A DNA stretch of 64,000 nt from Streptomyces sp. HUAS ZL42. GTDB lineage: Bacteria; Actinomycetota; Actinomycetes; Streptomycetales; Streptomycetaceae. The DNA lies in the NCBI RefSeq assembly GCF_040782645.1, contig NZ_CP160403.1, positions 1,860,001-1,924,000 on the forward strand. The letters are read 5' to 3'. Below, one piece after another: positions 25,462 through 34,359 of this stretch; position 1 is the first letter of the stretch, and every line of letters starts with the position of its first letter. The notes below the pieces were generated by a model that did not search any database, had not been told where the DNA came from, and was given only the letters and a program-made list of their open reading frames with translations. Both the position numbers and the translations under genes were made by a program.

Positions 25462-26439
25462 GGTGCGGCTCCATGTGTCGGGGGGAGGGAAGACAGGGCG
25501 TTACGGGCGGAACGCCGGACTGGGCGTCCCGCTCCGCGTCTTGCCAACGGGAGACATCCGATGGATTTATAAGAGAACGACGATGGCTGCGTCTATAGCT
25601 GGGGCGAGATTGACCCAAAGCTGGGGTCAGGTAGGAGTTCCTGAAGGCTTCTTGATCCCGGAAGATCACGCACTCTTCGAGCAAAGCGCTATACATCGGA
25701 TGTCTTGAGCCGGTCACTTGGCCGTCGCCGAGGTCGTGGTTGAGCAGCCGGCCGCCGACCCGGACACCGCCCTGCGGACCTGGCGTGACGTCGCGATGTC
25801 CCTGTTCTGCGGGCTGCTCATGATCACTCCTTGTCACGCGGCGGCCCTCGGCTGCTTCCTGCCGATGCCCTTCAACCGGCGCGCCCGCGTCGAAGCTTGC
25901 CGACAATCCCGCTTCCCCTGACGGAGCGTCACGGGCGCCTGGTGGCACACCCCAGCTTCACGGAAATCTTGTCAGGGCCACTTCCTCGTACGCCGACACC
26001 GGCCACGGCGAGGACCGCAAGGCCGGTCCGGTCCGCCAAGGACCCGCTCTGCTGCAGGGCCTGGCGACGCCTTCGGGCTGGCTCACCACACGTCTCGGTC
26101 TTTGCTGGCCTGTTCCATTCCGTGCGTCCCGACACCGGCACCGGTCGTTCGTCGGCACGTCCAGCCCGGAAGACGTCTTGTGGCCGGGCGTCTTTGCTTG
26201 TGCCTGTGCCTCCCGAGCCGGAGGAGCAGGCGGTGCCGGCGACGGCCACGTCGGCCGACGACGGTGCCACGACCGGCCGAGGCCAAGGTGCACGGATAGA
26301 CGATGGGCGCGACGACGGCATCAGCTCGGCCGCCCGGCGACTGCTGACGTACCTCACGCACGGCAGCCCCTGAACGGGCCGTGGGTGACCCGCACGGCAA
26401 GGCCGTGCGGGTCCCTGCCCGCCGTGCGGGGGAAGTCGG
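25462..26439. other. Gene-poor 1-kb stretch with fucosidase promoter region
   Basis: No gene could be supported. Next to the fucosidase start there is TGACCC-N7-GGGTCA (25611-25629), and on the minus strand CCCCAGCT occurs twice about 20 bases apart, possible operator elements for a sugar-responsive repressor. Short frames such as that ending at 25708 (LTQSWGQVGVPEGFLIPEDHA) and at 25921 (MAVAEVVVEQPAADPDTA) were not recognised. A frame ending at 26373 (ISSAARRLLTYLTHGSP) is also unidentified. The base composition is more even than in flanking genes, consistent with decayed coding DNA. Confidence 0.5.
26387..26413. terminator. Hairpin terminator near the AbfB remnant
   Basis: GACCCGCACGGC (26387-26398) pairs perfectly with 26402-26413 around AAG. 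It lies 27 bases beyond the stop of the AbfB remnant and just after an unidentified plus-strand frame. Confidence 0.7.
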
Positions 26440-26688
26440 TCAGGCCCAGGGGCTGACCGCCCTGAAGGAGCTGTCGGCGCGGAAGGTGGCGTTGTCCTGG
26501 TAGGTGTCGACGCGCGGCTCGTAGTTGTAGTGGCGGAGGTAGCGGCCGGGGTAGTTGTACGACTCCAGGGAGAGCGAACGGGCCGTGGAACCGGAACGGG
26601 GGCAGAAGGTGGCGTCCTTCTGGAAGACGACGGATCCGTCGTCGGTGTCCAGCCGGATACGGAAGGCGTAGTGCCGCAGACACCTGCC
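26440..26688 (-). pseudogene. AbfB-type (CBM42) arabinose-binding domain remnant
   Basis: About 80 codons contain two AbfB repeats: CLRHYAFRIRLDTDDGSVVF / DATFCPRSG and SLSLESYNYPGRYLRHYNYE / PRVDTYQDNATFRADSSF, ending RAVSPWA and a stop. In intact genes this beta-trefoil follows a secreted arabinanase or arabinofuranosidase catalytic domain of several hundred residues. Here the catalytic part, the first repeat and any signal peptide are missing, and upstream sequence is unrelated. The repeat itself reads without stops, and its terminator is still in place. A 5'-truncated pseudogene. Confidence 0.65.
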
Positions 26689-26839
26689 CGTGGCGCGCTC
26701 TCCATGCACGACAGCGCAAGTACCTCGCGTTCCTCGTCCTCCAGCCAGCGGGTCGTGTGGTGGGACGTCATCCACGCCGGCCGGCTGCCGTCCCGGATGC
26801 GCGTCAACATGTCCGCTTCTCGCCGGGCGCGCGCACCAT

Positions 26840-27077
26840 CGCCTCGGCGGCTGGCTCCAGCTCCTGGACCCGCACCGGGTCCTGGCCGAGGGTTCGATGC
26901 GCCGGCGCGCCGCCGAGATGATGTGCCCGCCGGCCCTACGCCCCCGCCGTGGCGATGATGGCCCCCGAGGGCACGTCGGTGCTGCGCAACGTGTACGTCA
27001 TCAACCGCAGTTACGAGGACCTCGCCGAGCGTCTGAACTCGGTCGGGGCGCAGAGCGAGACCTTTCGGGACATCTGA
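26840..27077 (+). pseudogene. MurA-like (UDP-GlcNAc enolpyruvyl transferase) C-terminal remnant with frameshift
   Basis: One frame reads LQLLDPHRVLAEGSMRRRAA and EMMCPPALRP; after a run of five C near 26942 the next frame continues AVAMMAPEGTSVLRNVYVIN, RSYEDLAERLNSVGA and QSETFRDI, then stop. The second half is the typical MurA C-terminus (AAEGTSxxxxVYxIxRGYExLxxRLxxLGA). One extra C therefore breaks the gene, and the other ~340 residues expected for MurA are absent. Conserved Gly of RGYE is Ser here. It is a decayed extra murA-like copy, not a functional enzyme. Confidence 0.6.
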
Positions 27078-27739
27078 CGGACGACCGCCCGCCGCACCCC
27101 TTCCAGTCCGCACGCGGTTGACCGGAGGCGGGTGCGGAAGCGGGCAGGGTTGGACCGGGGCTGTGTGCGGCCTTCCGCTGCGGGGCGAGCCGTTGGCGGC
27201 TGGGCCAGGTGTCATGTGTGCTTCGCCCACCCGGTACCGGCATTCCGCATGCACCACGAAACTTCCGGCGTGCGAGCACAGCGGGTGAACCGGGCAAGGC
27301 GTGTCACGCGCTTTTCAAATCGATTTAACCGCCGCGAAAAAAGCGTCGTCGGAGTTACCGACAGACAACACGACAGGCGACAGAGATTTTACCGAAGAAC
27401 GGCTCACCGACTCCCGGGTCGATCACCCCAGGAATCGACGCGCGGTCGGCCATGACAGCTGCACCCCCGAGCGCAGGTTACCGGCTAAGAACATATGTCT
27501 TCGAACAACCCCACGATGGTATGACTTAGGTCACGTTTAACGGTCCACCGGACCTCAAACCTGCCGCAACAACCACGAAGAGTTCCGACCGGAATGGGAG
27601 TCAATCGCTCCGCTAAATATGTCCGTTGCCCGAAGGCGAGTGGCCGGTATTTACTGGTCCCACCCCAGAGAACGCGGACACTGATCGGCACCCCCGCCTC
27701 AACCACATGACCAAGCTGATATGAAGCGGAGTCGAAGGA
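27078..27739. other. Promoter region upstream of the LAL regulator
   Basis: A 662-base gap. The part from about 27300 is clearly richer in A/T than the surroundings (for example TTTTCAAATCGATTTAACC and ACATATGTCTTCG), as is common for promoters of cluster activators. No gene was recognised in it. TGACTTAGGTCA (27532-27543) is a weak palindrome 196 bases before the LAL start. Confidence 0.5.
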
Positions 27740-30586
27740 ATGCCTGCAACCGGAGCGCTGGCCGCCTTAGAGGGTTTTGACGGCCTGCCCCCGAGAGACA
27801 CGGAACTGTACGAGCGCGAGGGGCAGTTATCTCTCCTCCACAACCTCCTGCAGGACTCTCTCCGGGGGAACACCCGCCTGGCCGTCGTGAGCGGGGCCGC
27901 CGGCCACGGAAAGACCGAACTTCTCGACGCGTTCGCCGCACAGGCCCAGCGCCTGGGGGTGGTCCATGTCGCCGCGACGGCCTCCCGTGCCGAGCAGCCC
28001 GTCCCGTTCGGCGTACTGGCCCAGCTGTTCCAGGCGATGGACCTGCCCCAGCACATCAGCTCCCGTGTGTCCCGCCTCCTGGACCAGGCCATGGGCTCGG
28101 GCGGCTCGGCGCCGCCCCCCGAGCCGGGGGCCATACCCCCGCAGCTGTTCCACCAGATGGGCACGGTCCTCCACGATCTCGTGGAACTCTCGCAGCCCCT
28201 GCTGATCAGCGTCGACGACGTCCAGTACGCGGACGCCCCGTCCCTGCTGTGCCTGTCCACCCTGGCACGCCGGCGGCGTACGGCCCCCCTGCTGCTCGTC
28301 CTCAGCGAGCACCCCTCCCCGCAGTCCGCCAGCGTCCTGCTGAACGCGGAGCTGCCGCCGGAGCCGCTGTCCCACCGGGTGCTGCTGCCTCCCCTGTCCC
28401 GCGGCGGGGTGCGCGCCCTGCTGGCCAGGCGGCTCGGCGAATCCGCGGCCTCGCGCCTCGCCGAGGACTGCCTCGCCGCCACGGGGGGCAACCCGCTGCT
28501 GGTACGCAGGCTGATCGAGGACACCGCCGCGCGGGGAGAACCGTTCGCACTGCATGCCGGCCCCCGTTTCGAGCGGGCCGTCCTCGACTGCCTCTACCGT
28601 TGCGATCCGTATGTGCGCACCGTCGCACGGCAGATGGCCGTCCTCGACGACCCGGAGTACACCCCGCTGTTGTCCCGGCTGCCGGACGTGGACCCCCGGT
28701 ACCTCTCCCTGACACTCGGCGTCCTGGAGGAGACCGGCTTCCTCAGGGAGGGCGCCTGGCGCCATCCGCAGGCCAGCGCGGCCGTCCTGCACGAGATGAC
28801 CGCCGAGGAGCGCGCCACCCTGCACACAAGGACCGGAACCCTTCTCTTCAAGAACGGCGCTCCGGTGACCGCGGTGGCCCACCACCTGGTCGCCGCCAGC
28901 CGGATCGACAACGACTGCGCGGCGAGCGTGCTGCTGGAGGCGGCCGAGGAGGGCCTCGCCACCGGTGACACGGCTCTCGCGTTGAACTGCCTGTCCATCG
29001 CCTACCAGTACGGCCGGAGCGAGCAGCACCGCGCCACCACGACCGCGATGCTCTTCCGTACCGAGTGGCGAGCCGATCCACGCACCGCGGCCCGCCGTAT
29101 CCCGACGCTCGTGGAAGCGGCGCGGGAGGGCCACCTGTCGGGACGGCACGTCTCGGCCCTGATCGACGCGCTGCTCTGGTTCGGCCGTCCCGAGGCGGCA
29201 CAAGACGCGCTGGAGCGGATGGAGCGGCACGCCTTGCAGAGGCAGGACGTGGAAGCGTCCGCGCACCTTCAGACCCGCCGCGCCACGCTCGGCCTGCTGT
29301 ATCCGGCGACGGTGTACGGCGACGGCGACGGCGCCTCCGCCCCGGTCCTCGGGGGGGACGGTCCGCGGTGGGCGTCCTCCCTGAGCCAGGTCCTGAGCGA
29401 GCTGATCCGCGTGCTGCAGGTGGGCCCCAACACGCCGTCGACCCAGACCGCGGAACAGACGCTGGTCAGCCACCAGTTGACCGACGAGACCGTGCCGAGC
29501 CTCGCCGCCGCGATCGACATCCTGCTCATCAACGGCCGCCACGCGTCGGCCGAGCGGTGGATCGACACGCTCGTCTCGGTCACCCGGAAACAGTCGGCAT
29601 CCGCTTGGCATGCCCTCTTCACCAGCCTGGAGGCCAGGCTGGCCCTTCAGCGCGGCGACCCGGCCAAGGCCGCACGCCTTGCCGAGGCGGCCCTGGCCGA
29701 GATCCCCACCGCGAGCTGGGGCATCATGATCGGCCTGCCGCTGAGTGTCGCGCTCGAGGCCCACAACCTCCTGGGCGCGTACGGCGCCGCCCTCGCCCAG
29801 CTCCAGGTACCGACCCCGGACGCGATGTTCCAGACTCCGCTGGGCCTGCGCTACCTGCGCGCCCGCGGCCGTGCCCTCCTGGGGAACGGGCAGTCGCAGG
29901 CGGCCCTGGACGACTTCCTCGCGGTCGGCGAGCTGGCCAGACGCTGGCGAATGGACGTTCCCGCGGTGCTGCCCTGGAGGACCGATGCCGCCCTGGTGCA
30001 TCTGCTGCGCGGCGACACCGCGCGGGCACGGGAACTGGCCACGGAGCAGCTGGGTTTGGTGCGCCAGGGCCAGCACCAGGTACGCGCGGTGAGCCTGCGG
30101 GTCCTCGCCGCGACCGCGTCCACGGAGGAGCGCGGCACGCTGCTCGGTCATGCGCTGGAGGCGGCGCAGCAGTGCGGCAACCCGGTGGTTCTCGCGTACA
30201 CGCTCCACGAGATGGGCCGGTGCGACCAGGAGGCGGGCCAGTACAGCAAGGGCCGGATGGCCCTGCTGCGGGCTCGCCAACTCGCCGAGGAATGCGGCGT
30301 GCAGTTGCCCGCCCGCACGCTTCCGGAGGCACCGCGCGGACAGCAGCCGCCCGCCGTGGTGGGCGGCAGCGACGAGCTGGTCGGCATGCTGAGCGACGCG
30401 GAGATGCGGGTGGTTGCGCTGGCGGTGCGCGGTCACAGCAACCGGCAGATAGCGGCCAAGCTCTTCGTCACGGTGAGCACCGTCGAACAGCACCTCACCC
30501 GGGTGTACCGGAAGCTGGGGATCAAGCGGCGGAGCGATCTCACGCTCGCCCTGCACGGAGGCGACTACGCCCGCCGCGCCTCCTGA
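27740..30586 (+). CDS. LAL-family LuxR transcriptional activator with two TTA codons
   Basis: A 948-residue large ATP-binding LuxR-type regulator. Walker A is GAAGHGKT (residues 52-59), the Walker B-like motif is LLISVDDVQYAD (about 155), and the middle is helical/TPR. Residues 884-948 are the LuxR helix-turn-helix (LSDAEMRVVALAVRGHSNRQIAAKLF...STVEQHLTRVYRKLGI). Such proteins are pathway activators in macrolide and polyene clusters. Codons 10 (27767-27769) and 30 (27827-27829) are TTA, the rare leucine codon read by the bldA tRNA, so translation should depend on development. It probably switches on the PKS cluster in this window. A hairpin follows the gene. Confidence 0.93.
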   Translation: MPATGALAALEGFDGLPPRDTELYEREGQLSLLHNLLQDSLRGNTRLAVVSGAAGHGKTELLDAFAAQAQRLGVVHVAATASRAEQPVPFGVLAQLFQAMDLPQHISSRVSRLLDQAMGSGGSAPPPEPGAIPPQLFHQMGTVLHDLVELSQPLLISVDDVQYADAPSLLCLSTLARRRRTAPLLLVLSEHPSPQSASVLLNAELPPEPLSHRVLLPPLSRGGVRALLARRLGESAASRLAEDCLAATGGNPLLVRRLIEDTAARGEPFALHAGPRFERAVLDCLYRCDPYVRTVARQMAVLDDPEYTPLLSRLPDVDPRYLSLTLGVLEETGFLREGAWRHPQASAAVLHEMTAEERATLHTRTGTLLFKNGAPVTAVAHHLVAASRIDNDCAASVLLEAAEEGLATGDTALALNCLSIAYQYGRSEQHRATTTAMLFRTEWRADPRTAARRIPTLVEAAREGHLSGRHVSALIDALLWFGRPEAAQDALERMERHALQRQDVEASAHLQTRRATLGLLYPATVYGDGDGASAPVLGGDGPRWASSLSQVLSELIRVLQVGPNTPSTQTAEQTLVSHQLTDETVPSLAAAIDILLINGRHASAERWIDTLVSVTRKQSASAWHALFTSLEARLALQRGDPAKAARLAEAALAEIPTASWGIMIGLPLSVALEAHNLLGAYGAALAQLQVPTPDAMFQTPLGLRYLRARGRALLGNGQSQAALDDFLAVGELARRWRMDVPAVLPWRTDAALVHLLRGDTARARELATEQLGLVRQGQHQVRAVSLRVLAATASTEERGTLLGHALEAAQQCGNPVVLAYTLHEMGRCDQEAGQYSKGRMALLRARQLAEECGVQLPARTLPEAPRGQQPPAVVGGSDELVGMLSDAEMRVVALAVRGHSNRQIAAKLFVTVSTVEQHLTRVYRKLGIKRRSDLTLALHGGDYARRAS

Positions 30587-30645
30587 CGCGGGTCCGGCCG
30601 GGCGCGGCCACCACGGCGGGACCGGTCCTTCGCCGTACGCCGGTG

Positions 30646-30684
30646 GCGGTGCGGGCCTGGAGCCTGCCGCTCCAGGCCCGCACC
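30646..30684. terminator. 17-bp perfect hairpin terminator
   Basis: CGGTGCGGGCCTGGAGC (30646-30662) pairs with 30668-30684 around CTGCC. It separates the convergent LAL and thioesterase genes and can serve both. Confidence 0.88.
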
Positions 30685-30694
30685 GAAGCGCCGT

Positions 30695-31471
30695 TCAGGC
30701 TCGGCCGGGGCCGGCGGGGAAGGGCGTGAGAGCCCCGCGGATCTCGCGGGCCACCGCGTCGGACTGTCCGTCGAGGTAGAAGTGGCCGCCCGGAAGGACG
30801 CGCACGTCGACGTCGCTCGTGGAATGGGCCCGCCACGCCGTCGCGTCCTCGATCGTGGCGACCGGATCGGCGTCGCCGACCAGCACGGTGATCGGGCAGC
30901 CGATCCGGGCGTCCTGCGGTGCGAGGCGATACGTCTCGATCGCCCTGTAGTCGGCCCGCAGCGCGGGTAGGAGCATGGCCATCAGCTCCTCGTCCGCGAG
31001 GAGGGCCTGGTCGGTGCCGCTCAGACGCCGCAGCTCCGCGATGATCCCGGCGTCACCGCGCAGATGGACCCCGTCGTCCCGGCGCAGGGAGGGTGCCCGG
31101 CGGGCCGACGCGAAGAGCCGTACCGGTCCGGCCGTGTCCGGCCGCCACTCGTAGCGGCGGGCCACCTCGAAGGCGACGACCGCGCCCATGCTGTGGCCGA
31201 AGAACGCGCAGTCACGCGGCAGTTCGGGGCCGAGCGCCCCGAACACCGCGTCCGCCAACTCCTCGATGCTCTCGGCCGGGGGATCCTGGCGCCTGTCCTG
31301 GCGGCCCGGGTACTGGACCGCAACAACTTCCACCTCGGGAGCGAGCACCCGGGAAAGCGGGACGAACAAGCTCGCCGCACCTCCTGCGTGCGGAAAGCAG
31401 ACCAGTGTCGCCGAGCTGCCCGAAAGCGGAGTGAATCGGCGCAGCCAGTCGCTCGTGTTCTCAGTCGGCAT
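30695..31471 (-). CDS. Type II (editing) thioesterase
   Basis: A 258-residue stand-alone alpha/beta hydrolase thioesterase of the kind found beside PKS and NRPS genes. It removes misprimed or stalled acyl groups from carrier proteins. FPHAGGAAS lies at about residue 26, the nucleophile elbow is GHSMG with Ser94, and the Asp (VGDADPVA) and His (GGHFYLDG) complete the triad. The start MPTENTSDWLRRF is chosen on family length; an in-frame ATG 30 bases upstream is possible and neither has a strong Shine-Dalgarno. Its promoter carries four AACCCCT-like repeats, shared with the P450 promoter region. Confidence 0.9.
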   Translation of the reverse strand: MPTENTSDWLRRFTPLSGSSATLVCFPHAGGAASLFVPLSRVLAPEVEVVAVQYPGRQDRRQDPPAESIEELADAVFGALGPELPRDCAFFGHSMGAVVAFEVARRYEWRPDTAGPVRLFASARRAPSLRRDDGVHLRGDAGIIAELRRLSGTDQALLADEELMAMLLPALRADYRAIETYRLAPQDARIGCPITVLVGDADPVATIEDATAWRAHSTSDVDVRVLPGGHFYLDGQSDAVAREIRGALTPFPAGPGRA

Positions 31472-31511
31472 GTTCACGGACGCAGCGTAGGACGGTCCCA
31501 AAGCGGTCCGG

Positions 31512-31599
31512 AACCCCTACCCGCAGGCTGGGACCGGAATATCGATCCGACCCGTCAGCTTGTACGCAACCCCTGTTCCCACCCCTGAAAGCAGCCCCT
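31512..31599. promoter_or_regulatory. G-rich repeats in the thioesterase promoter
   Basis: AACCCCT at 31512-31518 and 31568-31574, CACCCCT at 31580-31586 and AGCCCCT at 31593-31599; on the coding (minus) strand these read AGGGGTT, AGGGGTT, AGGGGTG and AGGGGCT. The last three are 12-13 bases apart. Similar repeats occur between the divergent P450 genes. They could be the binding sites of the cluster LAL regulator; this is inference from co-occurrence. Confidence 0.45.
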
Positions 31600-31741
31600 A
31601 TTCCGGTATTCGACGCCCCCAGATCGGTCCGTGAGTGCTTGTCCCGGTCGCGTCGGCCGGGTGAGGGTTGAGGGCGTATCTGCCATCGTGACGGCCGGCT
31701 TCCGGATGGCCGGGGATCGGCAGGAAGGAAACTGCGTACCC

Positions 31742-33013
31742 GTGAGAAACGAGCGAGAACGTGCGCGCCCGATAAAAGAGGTGGAGGCCGAGGAGCTGAT
31801 TCAGGGAATCTGCTTCAAGAACGGTCCCCCGCGGCGTACCGGCGTGGAACTCGAATGGTTACTGCACGACCCCGACGACCCGCTCTGTCCCGTGGGTCCC
31901 GAAAGGCTCGCCCCGGCTGTCGCCGAGGTGCGTGTCCTTCCCCTCCGCTCCACGGTGACGACAGAACCCGGCGGTCAGCTCGAACTCAGCTCTCCGCCCT
32001 CCCCCTCGCTGGACGACTGCATCGCGGTCGTGGACAGTGATCTCGCCCTGGTGCGAGGCGTGCTGAAGGGCCACGGACTCGTGCTCACAGGTCACGGGCA
32101 CGATCTGTGGCGCGCGCCGCGTCGCGTACTGACCGAACCTCGCTACGCGGCGATGGAGACCTATTTCGACAGGTTCGGGTCCGCGGGACGCTCCATGATG
32201 TGCAGCACCGCCTCCGTGCAGGTGTGCGTGGACAGCGGAGACGACACGGACGGACCGCACGGCTACCGGTTCCGCTGGCGGCTGGCTCATCTCCTGGGAC
32301 CCGTGCTGGTGGCGGCCTTCGCCAATTCCCCGCTCGCCGGGGGAAGGCCCACCGGGTGGAAGTCCACCCGTCAGCGCGTCTGGGCCTCGCTCGACCCCGC
32401 GCGCACCCTCGCCCCCGCGCCCGCCGCGGACCCCCGTACCGCCTGGGCCTCCTACGCCTTGGACGCGCCGGTGCTGTGCGTCAGGACCGACGGCGCTGAC
32501 TGGACCGCCCCCCGGGGACTGACGTTTCGGGACTGGGTCCGCGGCCGGGGTACCAGACCCGCCACGGAGGACGATCTGCGGTACCACCTCACCACGCTGT
32601 TCCCGCCGGTCCGCCCGCGTGGTCACCTCGAACTGCGCATGATCGACGCGCAGCCGGGCGAAGACGGATGGATCGTGCCCCTCGCCGTGACCACCGCGCT
32701 CCTGGACGATCCGACGGCCGCCGGCCTCGCCCTGCGCGCCCTCCAGCCGCTCGTCGGCGACGCGGGCACCCCGGAGCGTGCCCCGCGCCATCCGCTGTGG
32801 CGGGCCGCCGCCCGCCACGGTCCGGCCCACCCACCGCTCCGCGATGCCGCCGTCGCCTGTTTCGCCGCGGCCGGTGAGGCCCTGGCCCGCAGGGGCGCGT
32901 CCGCGGCGGTGCGCTCGGCTGTCGTCTCCTTCGTCGACCGCTACGTGTCCCAGGGCCGCTGCCCCGCCGACGACCTGCTCGACACCGTCCCGAGGAAGGA
33001 CATCGGTTCATGA
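31742..33013 (+). CDS. egtA: Ergothioneine biosynthesis glutamate-cysteine ligase EgtA
   Basis: A 423-residue glutamate-cysteine ligase of the EgtA/GCS2 type. It makes gamma-glutamylcysteine, the sulfur donor for EgtB. Motifs include TGVELEWLLHD near the N-terminus, STASVQVCVDSG, VAAFANSPLAGGRPTGWKSTRQRVW and HLELRMIDAQP. The GTG at 31742 fits family length and has AGGAAGG about 12 bases upstream; the open frame continues upstream to 31631 without family-like sequence. Codon 40 (31859-31861) is a TTA, unusual for a housekeeping gene. It is followed by egtB with a 4-base overlap. Confidence 0.93.
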   Translation: MRNERERARPIKEVEAEELIQGICFKNGPPRRTGVELEWLLHDPDDPLCPVGPERLAPAVAEVRVLPLRSTVTTEPGGQLELSSPPSPSLDDCIAVVDSDLALVRGVLKGHGLVLTGHGHDLWRAPRRVLTEPRYAAMETYFDRFGSAGRSMMCSTASVQVCVDSGDDTDGPHGYRFRWRLAHLLGPVLVAAFANSPLAGGRPTGWKSTRQRVWASLDPARTLAPAPAADPRTAWASYALDAPVLCVRTDGADWTAPRGLTFRDWVRGRGTRPATEDDLRYHLTTLFPPVRPRGHLELRMIDAQPGEDGWIVPLAVTTALLDDPTAAGLALRALQPLVGDAGTPERAPRHPLWRAAARHGPAHPPLRDAAVACFAAAGEALARRGASAAVRSAVVSFVDRYVSQGRCPADDLLDTVPRKDIGS

Positions 33014-34359
33014 CCCTTCGCGTTCCGCAGGAGACCGGCGGGGACGTCTCCCCGGAGGCGCTGCGGCAGCGCGCGGTCACGGCGCTCACGACGGCGCGTG
33101 ACCGCACCGAGCTGCTCACCTCCTGCGTGGCGGACCCCGAACTCACCGCGCAGCACTCGCCCCTCATGTCGCCGCTGGTGTGGGATCTGGCCCACATCGG
33201 CAACCAGGAGGAGCAGTGGCTGCTGCGCACGCTCGGCGGGAGGGAGGCGCTGCGCCCGGACATCGACTCGGTCTACGACGCCTTCGAGCATCCCCGGGCG
33301 GAGCGGCCCTCACTGCCGCTGCTGCCGCCGGCCGAGGCGCGCCGTTACGTCGGCGACGTCCGCGCGCGGGTGCTGGACGTGGTGGCGGAGATGCCGCTGA
33401 GCGGTGGCGGGCCGCTCGCCGAGGCCGGGTTCGCCTTCGGCATGGTCGCCCAGCACGAGCAGCAGCACGACGAGACGATGCTCATCACGCACCAGTTGCG
33501 ACGGGGCGCCCCCGCCCTGTCGGCCCCCGCTCCCCCGCCGGCGCCCGCCGACGCGTCGGCGCTGCCCGCGGAAGTGCTGGTTCCCGGCGGTCCGTTCCGC
33601 ATGGGGACGGACGTCGAACCCTGGGCCCTGGACAACGAACGGCCCGCGCACGTGCGGCACGTTCCGTCCTTCCACATCGACACCACGCCCGTCAGCAACG
33701 GCGCGTACCTGCGTTTCATCGAGGACGGCGGTTACACGGAGCCGCGCTGGTGGGCCCCCGACGGCTGGTCGTACGTCCGCCGCCACCAGCTGTTCGCCCC
33801 GCTGTTCTGGCAGCGGGAGGCGGGTCAGTGGGTGCGTCGACGGTTCGGCGTGACCGAACCGGTGCCCGCGGGCGAACCCGTCCTGCACGTCAGCTGGTAC
33901 GAGGCCGACGCCTACGCCCGGTGGGCCGGGCGGCGCCTGCCCACGGAGGAGGAGTGGGAGAAGGCGGCACGGCACGATCCGGCGACCGGCCGATCGAGGC
34001 GCTACCCCTGGGGCGACGCCGACCCGTCGGACCGGCACGCCAACCTGGGCCAGCGCCATCTGCGCCCGGCACCGGTGGGCAGCTATCCGGAGGGAGTCTC
34101 ACCGCTCGGGGTACGGCAGCTCATCGGGGACGTGTGGGAGTGGACGGCGAGCGACTTCCTGCCCTACCCGGGGTTCGCCGCCTTCCCCTACCGGGAGTAC
34201 TCCGAGGTGTTCTTCGGCTCCGACCACAAGGTGCTGCGCGGTGGCTCGTTCGCGGTCGACCCGGTCGCCTGCCGCGGCACCTTCCGCAACTGGGACTACC
34301 CGATCCGGCGGCAGATCTTCTCCGGCTTCCGCACCGCCCGAGACGCCGAGGAGGGCTGA
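33010..34359 (+). CDS. egtB: Ergothioneine biosynthesis sulfoxide synthase EgtB
   Basis: A 449-residue non-haem iron enzyme. The N-terminal DinB-like four-helix domain carries WDLAHIGNQEEQW and the iron-binding GMVAQHEQQHDETM; the C-terminal FGE-sulfatase domain starts near residue 190 (VLVPGGPFRMGTD) and ends with the typical HKVLRGGSFAVDP...GFRTAR. It couples hercynine and gamma-glutamylcysteine with O2 to the sulfoxide. ATGA overlap with egtA and TGATG overlap with egtC show one translation unit. Confidence 0.94.
   Translation: MTLRVPQETGGDVSPEALRQRAVTALTTARDRTELLTSCVADPELTAQHSPLMSPLVWDLAHIGNQEEQWLLRTLGGREALRPDIDSVYDAFEHPRAERPSLPLLPPAEARRYVGDVRARVLDVVAEMPLSGGGPLAEAGFAFGMVAQHEQQHDETMLITHQLRRGAPALSAPAPPPAPADASALPAEVLVPGGPFRMGTDVEPWALDNERPAHVRHVPSFHIDTTPVSNGAYLRFIEDGGYTEPRWWAPDGWSYVRRHQLFAPLFWQREAGQWVRRRFGVTEPVPAGEPVLHVSWYEADAYARWAGRRLPTEEEWEKAARHDPATGRSRRYPWGDADPSDRHANLGQRHLRPAPVGSYPEGVSPLGVRQLIGDVWEWTASDFLPYPGFAAFPYREYSEVFFGSDHKVLRGGSFAVDPVACRGTFRNWDYPIRRQIFSGFRTARDAEEG

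Noticed and set aside
25718..25921. 67-codon plus-strand frame with a hydrophobic stretch
   Set aside because: No Shine-Dalgarno, no recognised family and it lies in a decayed region.
31631..31741. ATG/GTG starts further upstream for egtA
   Set aside because: The extra residues do not resemble EgtA; the GTG at 31742 gives the expected N-terminus, although its spacing to AGGAAGG is somewhat long.
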